In this document: in pieces, positions 1 to 6,486 of the stretch
How positions within the stretch are numbered: the stretch's first letter is position 1
Layout: each line of letters opens with the position of its first letter
DNA from: JBIOJB01 sp044450465
GTDB taxonomy: Bacteria; Chloroflexota; Dormibacteria; Dormibacterales; Dormibacteraceae
DNA: 7,885 nucleotides
NCBI GenBank assembly: GCA_044450465.1
Contig: JBIOJB010000122.1
Coordinates: 1 to 7,885, forward strand
Direction of reading: 5' to 3'
Program-made: the position numbers and the translations under genes
The notes under the pieces: model-generated
Database searches by the model: none
Told to the model about the DNA's origin: nothing
The model's input: the letters and a program-made list of their open reading frames with translations, nothing else

Positions 1-2
1 AG

Positions 3-650
3 TGCTACGACATCTCCAACATCCAGGGCGACTCTGCGGTGGGCGCCATGGTCGTCTTCGAAGACGGACGTCCGCGCAATGAGCACTATCGACATTTCCG
101 CATCAAGGTCACGCCCGGACCTAACGATTTCGCGATGCTTCAAGAGGTGCTGCGGAGGCGGCTGGAACGGCTTGAGTCGGCTCAGCGCCGCGAGGATGCC
201 GAGGCTGTGAGCGATCGGTCGTTCACCAGCCGGCCGGACATGATCCTGATCGACGGTGGGCGCGGGCAGCTGAGCGCGGCTCTGGAGGAGCTGGAGGCGG
301 CGGGCTACGCGGATATCCCAACCTTCGCGCTGGCTAAGGAACGCGAGGAGCTGTTCGCCCCAGGCCGATCGGACCCGATCGTGCAGGAGAAGAGCTCGCC
401 CGGGATGTTCCTTGTGCAGCGCATACGGGACGAGGCTCACCGCTTTGCGATAACCCACCACCGCAAGGTGCGATCACGCAAGGCGCTCACCTCGCCGCTG
501 GATTCGATCGAGGGCATTGGGCCTGCCCGCAAGCGCGTTCTGCTGCGACACTTCGGCTCGGTGCAGTCGATTCGCGAAGCTCCGGTGGATGAGATAGTGA
601 GGCTGGGTGTGCCGGAACGATTGGCGCGGCGTCTGAAGGAGACCCTGTGA
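3..650 (+). CDS. uvrC: UvrABC excinuclease subunit C, C-terminal part (5' truncated by window edge)
   Basis: UvrC makes the dual incisions around bulky DNA lesions in nucleotide excision repair, acting in the cytoplasm with UvrA and UvrB. The frame is open to the left edge, so only the last 215 residues are present. The fragment begins in the RNase H-like endonuclease domain with C-Y-D-I-S, whose Asp is the first catalytic carboxylate (D399 in E. coli). Next come a TPGPNDFAML segment, LIDGGRGQL with another catalytic Asp (D466 in E. coli), and RDEAHRFAITHHRK with the conserved catalytic-region His. The last ~55 residues form the paired helix-hairpin-helix DNA-binding module (SIEGIGPARKR, then LGVPERLARRL). 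The N-terminal GIY-YIG nuclease and the UvrB-binding domain lie outside the window. A GTG at 39 is internal and not the true start. The RapZ-like gene follows after 19 bases on the same strand, probably in the same operon. Confidence 0.97.
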   Translation, partial: CYDISNIQGDSAVGAMVVFEDGRPRNEHYRHFRIKVTPGPNDFAMLQEVLRRRLERLESAQRREDAEAVSDRSFTSRPDMILIDGGRGQLSAALEELEAAGYADIPTFALAKEREELFAPGRSDPIVQEKSSPGMFLVQRIRDEAHRFAITHHRKVRSRKALTSPLDSIEGIGPARKRVLLRHFGSVQSIREAPVDEIVRLGVPERLARRLKETL

Positions 651-654
651 CTCT

Positions 655-660
655 GGGAGG
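655..660 (+). promoter_or_regulatory. Ribosome binding site for the RapZ-like gene
   Basis: GGGAGG lies 9 bases before the TTG at 670. It is the clearest Shine-Dalgarno sequence in the window and decides the TTG start, since no ATG or GTG lies between the upstream in-frame stop (634-636) and this codon. Confidence 0.7.
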
Positions 661-669
661 GCGCACGTC

Positions 670-1344
670 TTGACGCTGGTCATCGTGGGCGGCTCGGGGG
701 AAAGGGAGCTCGACGAGGCGGTGGGCGCCTTTCTCGACGCAGGCTTTCAGCTCGCGCGGTGGCTCTCGGCCTGGGATGCGGCGGACGCGGTACTTCCTGC
801 GCGCGGCGACGCCGCCGGCCTGCTGAAAGACGCCGACGCGCAGGGGATTCGGTACGTGCTGGTGCACGTCGGTGCGGCCGACGGCCGTTCGGGCGGCAGC
901 CATGAGCGCGCCCACCACCGCGTGGAGCGCTCGCAGCTGCGTGAGGTGGCGCAACGCCTGCGGTCCAGGGATCGGCTCCTGATCACCTGCCTTTCGTTCG
1001 GCTACAAGAACGGGATACCGGACAGCGCATCCTGGGTGGTGGACGCCAGGCTCCTCGACAACCCTTACTGGGTCGACGAGCTTCGCCCGCTCGACGGCCG
1101 CGATGCCCGCGTACGCGATTTCGTGGTCAACCAACCCGCCGCGCAGGACCTGCTCGACAATCTCGAGCGCACGCTGGTGACCGCCATCCCTCACTACCGC
1201 GCTCACGGCCGCTCCCACCTGGTGGTCGCATTCGGCTGCACGGGTGGCCGGCACCGGTCGGTGGCGATGGCGAAGGAGCTGGCGGACCGGCTGAGCCACA
1301 TCGAAGGCGTCGATGTCGAGTTCGCCGCGCGTGACCTCGCCTGA
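670..1344 (+). CDS. RapZ-family protein with a degenerate, shortened N-terminal nucleotide-binding domain
   Basis: The protein has 224 residues, against about 280-300 for canonical RapZ/YvcJ. The C-terminal RapZ domain is clear: SFGYKNGIP at residues 109-117, then DARLLDNPYW and ELRPLDGRD, and GCTGGRHRSV at 189-198. In E. coli this domain binds the small RNAs GlmZ/GlmY and presents GlmZ to RNase E. In Gram-positive relatives the family is known as a nucleotide-binding P-loop protein. Here the N-terminal part is only ~105 residues. It begins MTLVIVGGSGERELDEA, where the family normally has a GxSGxGKS Walker A loop, so the Lys and Ser/Thr are missing. TTG at 670 is the only start in frame after the stop at 634-636, and it is preceded by GGGAGG at 655-660 with 9-base spacing. 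It probably shares a transcript with uvrC. I am sure of the family; the biochemical role of this variant is unknown. Confidence 0.9.
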   Translation: MTLVIVGGSGERELDEAVGAFLDAGFQLARWLSAWDAADAVLPARGDAAGLLKDADAQGIRYVLVHVGAADGRSGGSHERAHHRVERSQLREVAQRLRSRDRLLITCLSFGYKNGIPDSASWVVDARLLDNPYWVDELRPLDGRDARVRDFVVNQPAAQDLLDNLERTLVTAIPHYRAHGRSHLVVAFGCTGGRHRSVAMAKELADRLSHIEGVDVEFAARDLA

Positions 1345-1363
1345 AGGGATCGGCGCAGGACCC

Positions 1364-2305
1364 ATGACGCGCGCGCTCGTGCTGGGTGGCGCGGGCTTTG
1401 TGGGCGCGGCGGCGTGCAAGGAGCTCATGCGCCGCGGGGTCGAGACGATCGCGGCCGGCAGAAAACCCCGTCCCTACGGAATCTTCACCAGCTACGTGGC
1501 CTTTGACAGGACCGACACGGATCAGCTGGCGAAGGCGCTCGAACAGACCCGTCCGGACGTTCTCCTCGACCTCGCCTGCTACCAGCCGAGCGAGGTGCGG
1601 GCGGTGGCAGAGCGGTTTTCCGGCGCGCGCTACGTGTTCGTGTCGACGGGGGTTTACCCGGATCTCCACGGGAAGCCTGCGCAGGAGGAGGACTTCGTCC
1701 CGCTCGAGGGTGAGCCTCCGCCGGCTCTCGACTACCTGAACGGCAAGCGCTGGTGCGAGACGGTTCTGGCCCGATCGACCAGCTTTCCGTGGACGGTAAT
1801 CCGCCCTCCAGCCGTGCTCGGACCAGGCGATCACACCCTGAGGATCGCGGCCTACATCCAGAGGGTGCTCGACGGCGGCCCTCTCCTTGTCCCCGCCGAG
1901 TCTTTTGAAAGGCAGGCCGGCCTGGCGTGGGTCAAGGACGTCGGCTTTGCCTGCGCGCTGGCCTGCGACCTGCGCCGCGACACCACACACAAGGCCTACA
2001 ACGCCGCTTTCGAGAACGTGTCGCTGCGAAACCTGATCGAGGGGATCGCCGGCGCCCTGGGTGTGCCTGCCAGGCTGCATCCGATTCCCTTTGCGCAGCT
2101 GCCGCGCGACGCGAGCCCCTATGGTCCAGATCCTGTTCGGTCCGCGGGCTACGTGCTGAAGCGGCCTCGAACCGAGCTCGGCTTTGAACCGTCGGCGCTT
2201 GAAGACGCTCTCGCGGAGACGCTGGCCTGGTACCGCGTGACCAAACCATCGCATCCCGGATACGCAAACCGGAATCGCGAGCTGGAGCTGGCCGGGGCGG
2301 GCTGA
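1364..2305 (+). CDS. NAD(P)-dependent epimerase/dehydratase family protein (extended SDR)
   Basis: This 313-residue protein has an N-terminal Rossmann fold with GGAGFVG at residues 8-14, directly after the first beta strand. AGRK at 31-34, at the end of strand 2, has basic residues that could favour NADP(H). A VFVSTGVYPD strand (residues 91-100) carries the catalytic-region Ser/Thr. The active-site YxxxK is Y124-K128, followed by a typical FPWTVIRPPAVLGPGD segment. The C-terminal half resembles nucleotide-sugar epimerases/reductases and CSP41-like proteins, but no motif fixes the substrate. I chose ATG 1364 because the Rossmann motif then starts at residue 8; an in-frame GTG at 1313 would overlap the RapZ-like gene by 32 bases and add 17 residues with no homologous look. 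The gene begins 19 bases after the RapZ-like gene and is probably cotranscribed. AGGA at 1357-1360 sits close to the ATG, and AAGGGA is further upstream. Function beyond an SDR oxidoreductase/epimerase is unknown. Confidence 0.88.
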   Translation: MTRALVLGGAGFVGAAACKELMRRGVETIAAGRKPRPYGIFTSYVAFDRTDTDQLAKALEQTRPDVLLDLACYQPSEVRAVAERFSGARYVFVSTGVYPDLHGKPAQEEDFVPLEGEPPPALDYLNGKRWCETVLARSTSFPWTVIRPPAVLGPGDHTLRIAAYIQRVLDGGPLLVPAESFERQAGLAWVKDVGFACALACDLRRDTTHKAYNAAFENVSLRNLIEGIAGALGVPARLHPIPFAQLPRDASPYGPDPVRSAGYVLKRPRTELGFEPSALEDALAETLAWYRVTKPSHPGYANRNRELELAGAG

Positions 2306-2309
2306 CGGG

Positions 2310-2328
2310 CGCGAGGTCGCGCCTCGCG
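2310..2328. terminator. Intergenic hairpin, possible terminator-like structure
   Basis: A perfect 7-bp GC-rich stem (CGCGAGG / CCTCGCG) with a 5-base loop starts five bases after the SDR stop codon. It is not followed by a T-run, so it is not a classical intrinsic terminator. It may be a weak terminator, an mRNA 3'-end stabiliser, or a chance hairpin in GC-rich DNA. Its position between the SDR gene and the kinase gene is where a transcription-unit boundary would be expected. Confidence 0.35.
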
Positions 2329-2346
2329 GCCGGCCGGATCTTCGCC

Positions 2347-3876
2347 GTGGTGGGGCTTCCCCGGCGCGCCACCTACGATGACGTGCATGGACGGCCGCCT
2401 CTCACGTTGAAGCGCCTCATCCCCTATGGCGTCGCGCTCGGCGGGTCGCTTGTGGTCACCGGGGCGATCGGCCTGGTCACCTCGAGGGGAACGGTTTCAG
2501 GCCTGTCAGCCCTCTACCTCCTGCTCGTGCTCTGGTTGGGGGCAAGGTGGGGTCGTGGTCCCGCGGTGGCCGGGAGCGTGGCCGCCTTCCTTCTGTACGA
2601 CTTCTTCTTTGTGCCGCCCGTTGGCACGTTCAGCGTCCGCGGCCCGGCGGAGCTGCTGGAGCTCGCCGTGCTGCTCGCCGTGGCGCTTGTGACGAGCCAG
2701 CTCGCAGCCTCGCTGCGCCGGGCCCAGGCCACGGCGGAAGCCGTCGCGTCCGATTCCCGCGCACTCTACGAGCTGGCGATCGCCGCACTGCGCACGCACG
2801 AGGTCACTGCGGCGTTGGGAATGGTCAGCGAGCGAGCCACCCGGCTGCAAAGCGTGAAGCGGTTCGCCCTGGTGGCGATGGACTTCGGCCAGATCACTCC
2901 GATCGAGGGTTTGCCTCTCAACGACGAGGAGATGCGCCAGGCGGCCTGGTGTTATGAGCAGAGGCGGCCGGTCGGGATCACGATCACCGATGGTGCGGTG
3001 CGCGTGGTGAGGTCGCGACCTGACTCGGATTCCACCGGTTATCTGCCCCTCGCCAGCGGGGTGGCGGTCCTGGGTATCCGCCCCGCGAATCCGGAGCCTG
3101 CCGAGCTGCGCATGCTGGCGGCTCTGATCGGTCTGGCCGACCTGCTCTTGGATCGGAGGCGGGCCGCGCTGGAGGCCGAACGCGCTCGCGGCTTTGAGGC
3201 CTCGGATAGGTTGAAGGCAGCCATCCTGTCCTCCCTTTCGCATGAGCTCAAGAGCCCGATCGCTTCACTGCGAGCAGGTTTGACCGCGCTCTCCTCGCCT
3301 CAGGCCGGACTTCAGACCGAGCAGAGGGAGCTGTCGGTCGACATGGACCGCCAGGCCGCGAGGCTCGACCACATGGTGGGTGACATGCTCGCCCTCTCGC
3401 GTCTCGAAGCCGGGGTCGAGCTCGAAAAGGAACCGCATGGATTCGCCGACCTGGTGGGTGCGTCGATCAGGCAAATCCGCCCTGAGCTCAAGGAGCGCGA
3501 CCTGCAGGTGAACGTCAGCTCCGATCTTCCTCCCGTCGACGTCGACGAGCTGCAGGTCGGCCGGCTGATCAGGAACCTGCTCGAGAACGCAATCGAGTGG
3601 TCCCCGCCCGCGGGAGCCATCGAGGTGGGCGCCGCCGTCAGAGAGGGCGAGCTGGAGGCCTGGGTCGAGAACGAAGGGCCCGCCATAGCGCCTGCAGATC
3701 TGGACCGGGTCTTCGAGACGTTCTGGACCAAAAGAGCCCGGGGGAGTGGGCTTGGCCTCGCAATCTGCAAGCGGGTGGTGGAGGCGCACGGTGGAGCCAT
3801 CCGCGTCGAGAATCGGAGGCGAGGCCCGCGTTTCTCTTTCACCCTGCCTCTGGCGCGCGTGGCAGCTCAACCATGA
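2347..3876 (+). CDS. KdpD-like sensor histidine kinase without the KdpD N-terminal domain
   Basis: This inner-membrane sensor kinase should autophosphorylate and pass phosphate to the response regulator that overlaps its 3' end. Numbered from GTG 2347 (509 aa), it has four hydrophobic helices at about 24-44, 53-66, 71-83 and 103-117. They contain the DUF4118 signature YDFFFVPPVGTF (84-95), typical of KdpD. A cytosolic GAF-like region follows (~130-275). The HisKA motif SHELKSPI carries the phosphoacceptor H299. The ATPase domain has an N-box with N410 and N414, and a G2 box GSGLGL at 466-471. The G1 box reads VENEGPAI (440-447), with Asn where Asp is usual and Ala in place of the second Gly. 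Full-length KdpD is about 900 aa with an N-terminal KdpD/Usp region; that part is absent and no upstream ORF supplies it. The start is uncertain: GTG 2347, GTG 2383 and TTG 2407 are all possible and none has a good ribosome binding site. The specific signal is unknown. Confidence 0.9.
   Translation: MVGLPRRATYDDVHGRPPLTLKRLIPYGVALGGSLVVTGAIGLVTSRGTVSGLSALYLLLVLWLGARWGRGPAVAGSVAAFLLYDFFFVPPVGTFSVRGPAELLELAVLLAVALVTSQLAASLRRAQATAEAVASDSRALYELAIAALRTHEVTAALGMVSERATRLQSVKRFALVAMDFGQITPIEGLPLNDEEMRQAAWCYEQRRPVGITITDGAVRVVRSRPDSDSTGYLPLASGVAVLGIRPANPEPAELRMLAALIGLADLLLDRRRAALEAERARGFEASDRLKAAILSSLSHELKSPIASLRAGLTALSSPQAGLQTEQRELSVDMDRQAARLDHMVGDMLALSRLEAGVELEKEPHGFADLVGASIRQIRPELKERDLQVNVSSDLPPVDVDELQVGRLIRNLLENAIEWSPPAGAIEVGAAVREGELEAWVENEGPAIAPADLDRVFETFWTKRARGSGLGLAICKRVVEAHGGAIRVENRRRGPRFSFTLPLARVAAQP
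2374..2379 (+). promoter_or_regulatory. Possible -10 element upstream of the two-component operon
   Basis: TACGAT fits the TAnnnT -10 pattern and lies between the hairpin at 2310-2328 and the first hydrophobic helix of the kinase. No convincing -35 is seen about 17 bases upstream (TGGGGC-like). If active, transcription would begin near 2386, so the kinase would start at TTG 2407 and not at GTG 2347 or 2383. This is a pattern match only. Confidence 0.25.
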
Positions 3877-4553
3877 GCGGTCGCGTGCTCGTGGTCGACG
3901 ACGAGATCGAGATGCAGCGCGCCCTGAAGGCCGGGCTGCGCTATCACGAGTTCGAGGTCCACGCCGTCGGCAGCGGGGAAGAGGCGCTGCGCGAGGCCGC
4001 CACGTGGCGGCCCGACGTGATCCTGCTCGATCTCGGGCTGCCCGGGATGGACGGGTTTGCGACCCTCGAAGCGCTCCGGCCGTCGACCAGGGCCGGCGTC
4101 ATCGTCGTGAGCGTCATGCCAAGCGAGAAGGACAAGGTCCGAGCCCTTGACGCCGGGGCGGACGACTACGTGGTCAAGCCGTTCGGCACGGAGGAGCTGG
4201 TGGCGCGGATTCGCGCAGTGCTGCGCCGGCAGGCGGACGTGCCGTCGGGCGAACCCATCGTTCGCTGTGGCGACCTCGAGATCGACCTGGCGCGAAGGAC
4301 GGTGTCGGTGACGGGGAAGCGGGTTCGGCTGACTCCGACGGAGTACGAGCTACTCCGGTACCTGGCCTTGCACGCCGGCAAGCCGGTCACTCACACGACG
4401 CTGCTGAGGCAGGTATGGGGCGACTACGCGGTGGGCGACCGCTACAACACGCGCTACGTGGTCGCACAGATCAGAAAGAAGCTGGGCGACAATCCGGCTG
4501 ATCCGCGCTACATCATCAACGAGCCAGGGGTCGGCTACCGGCTCGGCGAGTGA
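3873..4553 (+). CDS. KdpE-like OmpR/PhoB-family response regulator
   Basis: This is a 226-residue cytoplasmic DNA-binding regulator. The receiver domain (about 1-118) has the acidic pocket D9-D10-E11, the phosphoacceptor D53 in LLDLGLPGMD, S80 in VIVVS, and K102 in VKPFG. The EKDKVRALDAGADDYVVKPF stretch is close to KdpE. The C-terminal winged helix (about 127-224) has LTPTEYELL, a QVWGDYAVGDR segment, the recognition-helix region NTRYVVAQIRKKLG, and the closing INEPGVGYRLGE, all typical of the OmpR/KdpE group. ATG 3873 overlaps the kinase stop as ATGA, so the pair is translationally coupled; an upstream extension of the frame into the kinase gene has no homology and is rejected. E. coli KdpE activates kdpFABC, but that operon is not in this window. 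Targets are therefore unknown, and the adjacent divergent permease promoters are candidates. The gene ends 31 bases from the stop of the convergent permease. Confidence 0.94.
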   Translation: MSGRVLVVDDEIEMQRALKAGLRYHEFEVHAVGSGEEALREAATWRPDVILLDLGLPGMDGFATLEALRPSTRAGVIVVSVMPSEKDKVRALDAGADDYVVKPFGTEELVARIRAVLRRQADVPSGEPIVRCGDLEIDLARRTVSVTGKRVRLTPTEYELLRYLALHAGKPVTHTTLLRQVWGDYAVGDRYNTRYVVAQIRKKLGDNPADPRYIINEPGVGYRLGE

Positions 4554-4563
4554 GCTGCTGTCA

Positions 4564-4583
4564 GGGCGCGCTGGGCCGCGCCC
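4564..4583. terminator. Hairpin between convergent genes, likely bidirectional terminator
   Basis: GGGCGCG (4564-4570) pairs perfectly with CGCGCCC (4577-4583) around a 6-base loop. It fills the 31-base gap between the response-regulator stop (4551-4553) and the permease stop on the other strand (4585-4587). The symmetrical placement suits a shared terminator. No U-tract follows on either strand, so the call rests on position and stem only. Confidence 0.5.
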
Positions 4584-4584
4584 C

Positions 4585-6435
4585 TCACTGCTCCGATTGG
4601 CTGCGGGAGAGCAGGTAGGCCGCGATGAAAGAGACCACCACGAGGCCCGGCGACCAACCGATGCCGGGACCGAAAGGATCGTAGGGCGACAGGTCGAAGG
4701 CGACTGCGAGCCCGCTGATGATGGCGAAGGCCCCGACGATAATTCCGCCGCGCAGGGATCCGTGCCGGGCAAAGAACAGCTCGAGCTCGAGCCGCCAGCG
4801 GGCCCGCTGGTGCGGGCGGGTCACCACCTGCGGAGCGGCGGCGGCGGAGATGCGCTCGCGCCGGCCCAACCGGTAGCGGGCGCTTCGGGGCAAGGCTTCG
4901 AGGGGAACGTGGACGCCTTCGCGCTCCAGAGGTGGCGGCCCCTCGAGGGGTTCCCACAGCGGCTGTCGCCGGTAGCGGCGATATCCGGCAAACGTGGCGG
5001 CGCCCAGTGCGAGCCAGCCGAGGTAGATGTACGTGGAGCCGGAGATGTTCTGGAACATGAGCTGCGTGAACACCGTGCCGATGGCCAGCGCTCCAACGAC
5101 CGAGATGACCGGGATGCTCTCCCGCCCGAACCTGATATTGCCCGGCATCCTGTAGGGGCGGCTCAGCTCCGGCTCGACGAACCGCAGCCTCATGACCGAC
5201 AGGTGCGCCGAACAGAAGGCGAACGTCGCTGCGAGCGAGTAGACGGCGCTCATCAGATCGATCTCCTTGCTGCCGACGAAGATGCCCGGCACGACTAGCA
5301 AAGCAGCGGCGAGGCCGAAGACGATGATCGAGATATACGGGGTCTTGAACTTCGGGTGCAGCTCGTTGAAACGCCGCGGCAGAAGATCCGCCCCGGCGAG
5401 CGAGTAGCTCAACCTCGAGATGCCGATCAAGCCGGCGTTTGTGGCGATGACCAGGATGGTGAACGCCAGGAACCCAACCCACAGGCCTGCCACGAATGCG
5501 AGCGGCTGGACAAAGCCCGTGACGATGCCGGCGACCGGATCGTCCTTCCACTTCGCGGCCAGGTCCGTGATGTACGCTCCGTGGGCGTCCATGTGAACGG
5601 GGAACACGCTCATGCCGATGGTCGGAAGAAACGCTGAGACGAAAAGGACGGCGGCGATGACGGCGAACGTGGCGCGAGGGACGCTCCGGCCCGGATTCTT
5701 GGCCTCCTCCGACATGTTCGAGATGGTCTCGATGCCCGTGTAGGTCACCATCGCGATCGAAACGCTGGCGAGGAAGTTGCCCCAGGTCGGAGCTGTGCCC
5801 AGGTGGACGTTGTGTATCACGGTCTGGAGGTTCAGCAGCAGGACCAAACCGAGCACCACCAGGACGAGCTGCGTCACGAGGTCGGCGATGGCCAGTACCA
5901 GGTTGAGCACGCTCGACTCCTGGATACCGATCACGTTCAAAACGATCAGGCAGGAAATCAGCGTGATCGTGGCGCCCACGTGCCAGGCGTCATTGGTCTT
6001 GAGCAGGTCGAAGATCGGGATGTACTTGCCGAAGACCCCGAGATAGCTGATCGCAAAGTACGCCGAGATCGAAACGGTGGCCGTGTAGTTGAGCAGCTGA
6101 ACCCACCCCACCAGGAATCCAATCGGACCGTTGAAGGCTCGGCGAGCGAAGCTCGAGCTTCCGCCGGCGTGGGGCAGAGCCGCGGTGCCCTCCGCATAGT
6201 TGAGGGCCGTGGTGACGAAGATGAAGCCGGCCAGGATCAGGGCCAGCGGGGTCAGGCCGAGCGCAAACGCAGCCGTCACGCCGAGCGCGTAGTAGATGCT
6301 CGAGCCGACGTTTCCGTAGCACGCGGCAAAGAGGGCGGGCGCGCCGAGCGTCCGCGGCAGCTTGGCCGGGCGCCGTACCAGGATGCGAAGGTCCCCGGGT
6401 CGCCGGCCATGCCGGGTCTCGGACACCGGATTCAT
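4585..6435 (-). CDS. APC-superfamily permease with a C-terminal two-helix extension
   Basis: This 616-residue inner-membrane secondary transporter has a core of about 12 hydrophobic helices. TM1 contains YGNVGSSIYYALG (N42, Y49). NYAEGTAALPHAGGSS follows TM2, and TM3 contains QLLNYTATVSIS (N116, T120, S124). TM6 contains TYTGIETISNMSEEAKNPG (E236), the usual APC amino-acid permease signature. After TM12 a hydrophilic stretch (~486-562, rich in Arg and Pro) leads to two more hydrophobic helices (~563-580 and ~596-610). It resembles the plus-strand permease at 6763 throughout the core, but has Asn where that protein and KimA have Asp. ATG 6435 gives a compact N-terminus; a TTG at 6495 would add 20 residues but would make the 11-bp tandem repeat coding. 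No good ribosome binding site is visible for either start. The substrate is unresolved: an amino acid or other cation is possible. Confidence 0.9.
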   Translation of the reverse strand: MNPVSETRHGRRPGDLRILVRRPAKLPRTLGAPALFAACYGNVGSSIYYALGVTAAFALGLTPLALILAGFIFVTTALNYAEGTAALPHAGGSSSFARRAFNGPIGFLVGWVQLLNYTATVSISAYFAISYLGVFGKYIPIFDLLKTNDAWHVGATITLISCLIVLNVIGIQESSVLNLVLAIADLVTQLVLVVLGLVLLLNLQTVIHNVHLGTAPTWGNFLASVSIAMVTYTGIETISNMSEEAKNPGRSVPRATFAVIAAVLFVSAFLPTIGMSVFPVHMDAHGAYITDLAAKWKDDPVAGIVTGFVQPLAFVAGLWVGFLAFTILVIATNAGLIGISRLSYSLAGADLLPRRFNELHPKFKTPYISIIVFGLAAALLVVPGIFVGSKEIDLMSAVYSLAATFAFCSAHLSVMRLRFVEPELSRPYRMPGNIRFGRESIPVISVVGALAIGTVFTQLMFQNISGSTYIYLGWLALGAATFAGYRRYRRQPLWEPLEGPPPLEREGVHVPLEALPRSARYRLGRRERISAAAAPQVVTRPHQRARWRLELELFFARHGSLRGGIIVGAFAIISGLAVAFDLSPYDPFGPGIGWSPGLVVVSFIAAYLLSRSQSEQ

Positions 6436-6464
6436 CGGAGTCGAGGGTAGTTCATCTCGAGGAA

Positions 6465-6486
6465 ACCCATACGAGATCCATACGAA
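6465..6486. repeat. Two tandem 11-bp direct repeats in the divergent promoter region
   Basis: Two adjacent 11-bp units, ACCCATACGAG (6465-6475) and ATCCATACGAA (6476-6486), agree at 9 of 11 positions, with CCATACGA identical in both. They lie 30 bases upstream of the minus-strand permease ATG and 53 bases upstream of the plus-strand small ORF. OmpR/PhoB-type regulators bind head-to-tail half-sites with an 11-bp period, so this is a candidate operator for the neighbouring KdpE-like regulator. It would instead be coding if the permease starts at TTG 6495. Confidence 0.5.

Noticed and set aside
487..1428. Long open frame (313 codons) on the minus strand opposite the RapZ-like gene
   Set aside because: Antisense shadow of a high-GC gene. 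The product has no recognisable domain, low-complexity Arg/Ala/Pro composition, and the plus strand holds a clear RapZ-family protein.
1127..2254. Open frame of 375 codons on the minus strand opposite the SDR gene
   Set aside because: Antisense shadow. No motifs are seen, while the plus strand encodes a complete SDR with Rossmann and YxxxK motifs.
3597..3872. N-terminal extension of the response regulator to 3597
   Set aside because: It overlaps the ATPase domain of the kinase in another frame and adds ~92 residues unlike any receiver. The KdpE-like domain starts right after ATG 3873.
5803..6450. Plus-strand open frame of 215 codons opposite the permease
   Set aside because: Composition is Asp/Gln/Arg/Glu-rich, as expected from reading the complement of membrane-helix codons. 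The minus strand encodes a clear transporter.
6465..6486. CRISPR-like or mobile-element origin for the 11-bp repeats
   Set aside because: Only two units, no spacers, no inverted repeats, and no transposase or cas genes in the window. An operator is the simpler reading.
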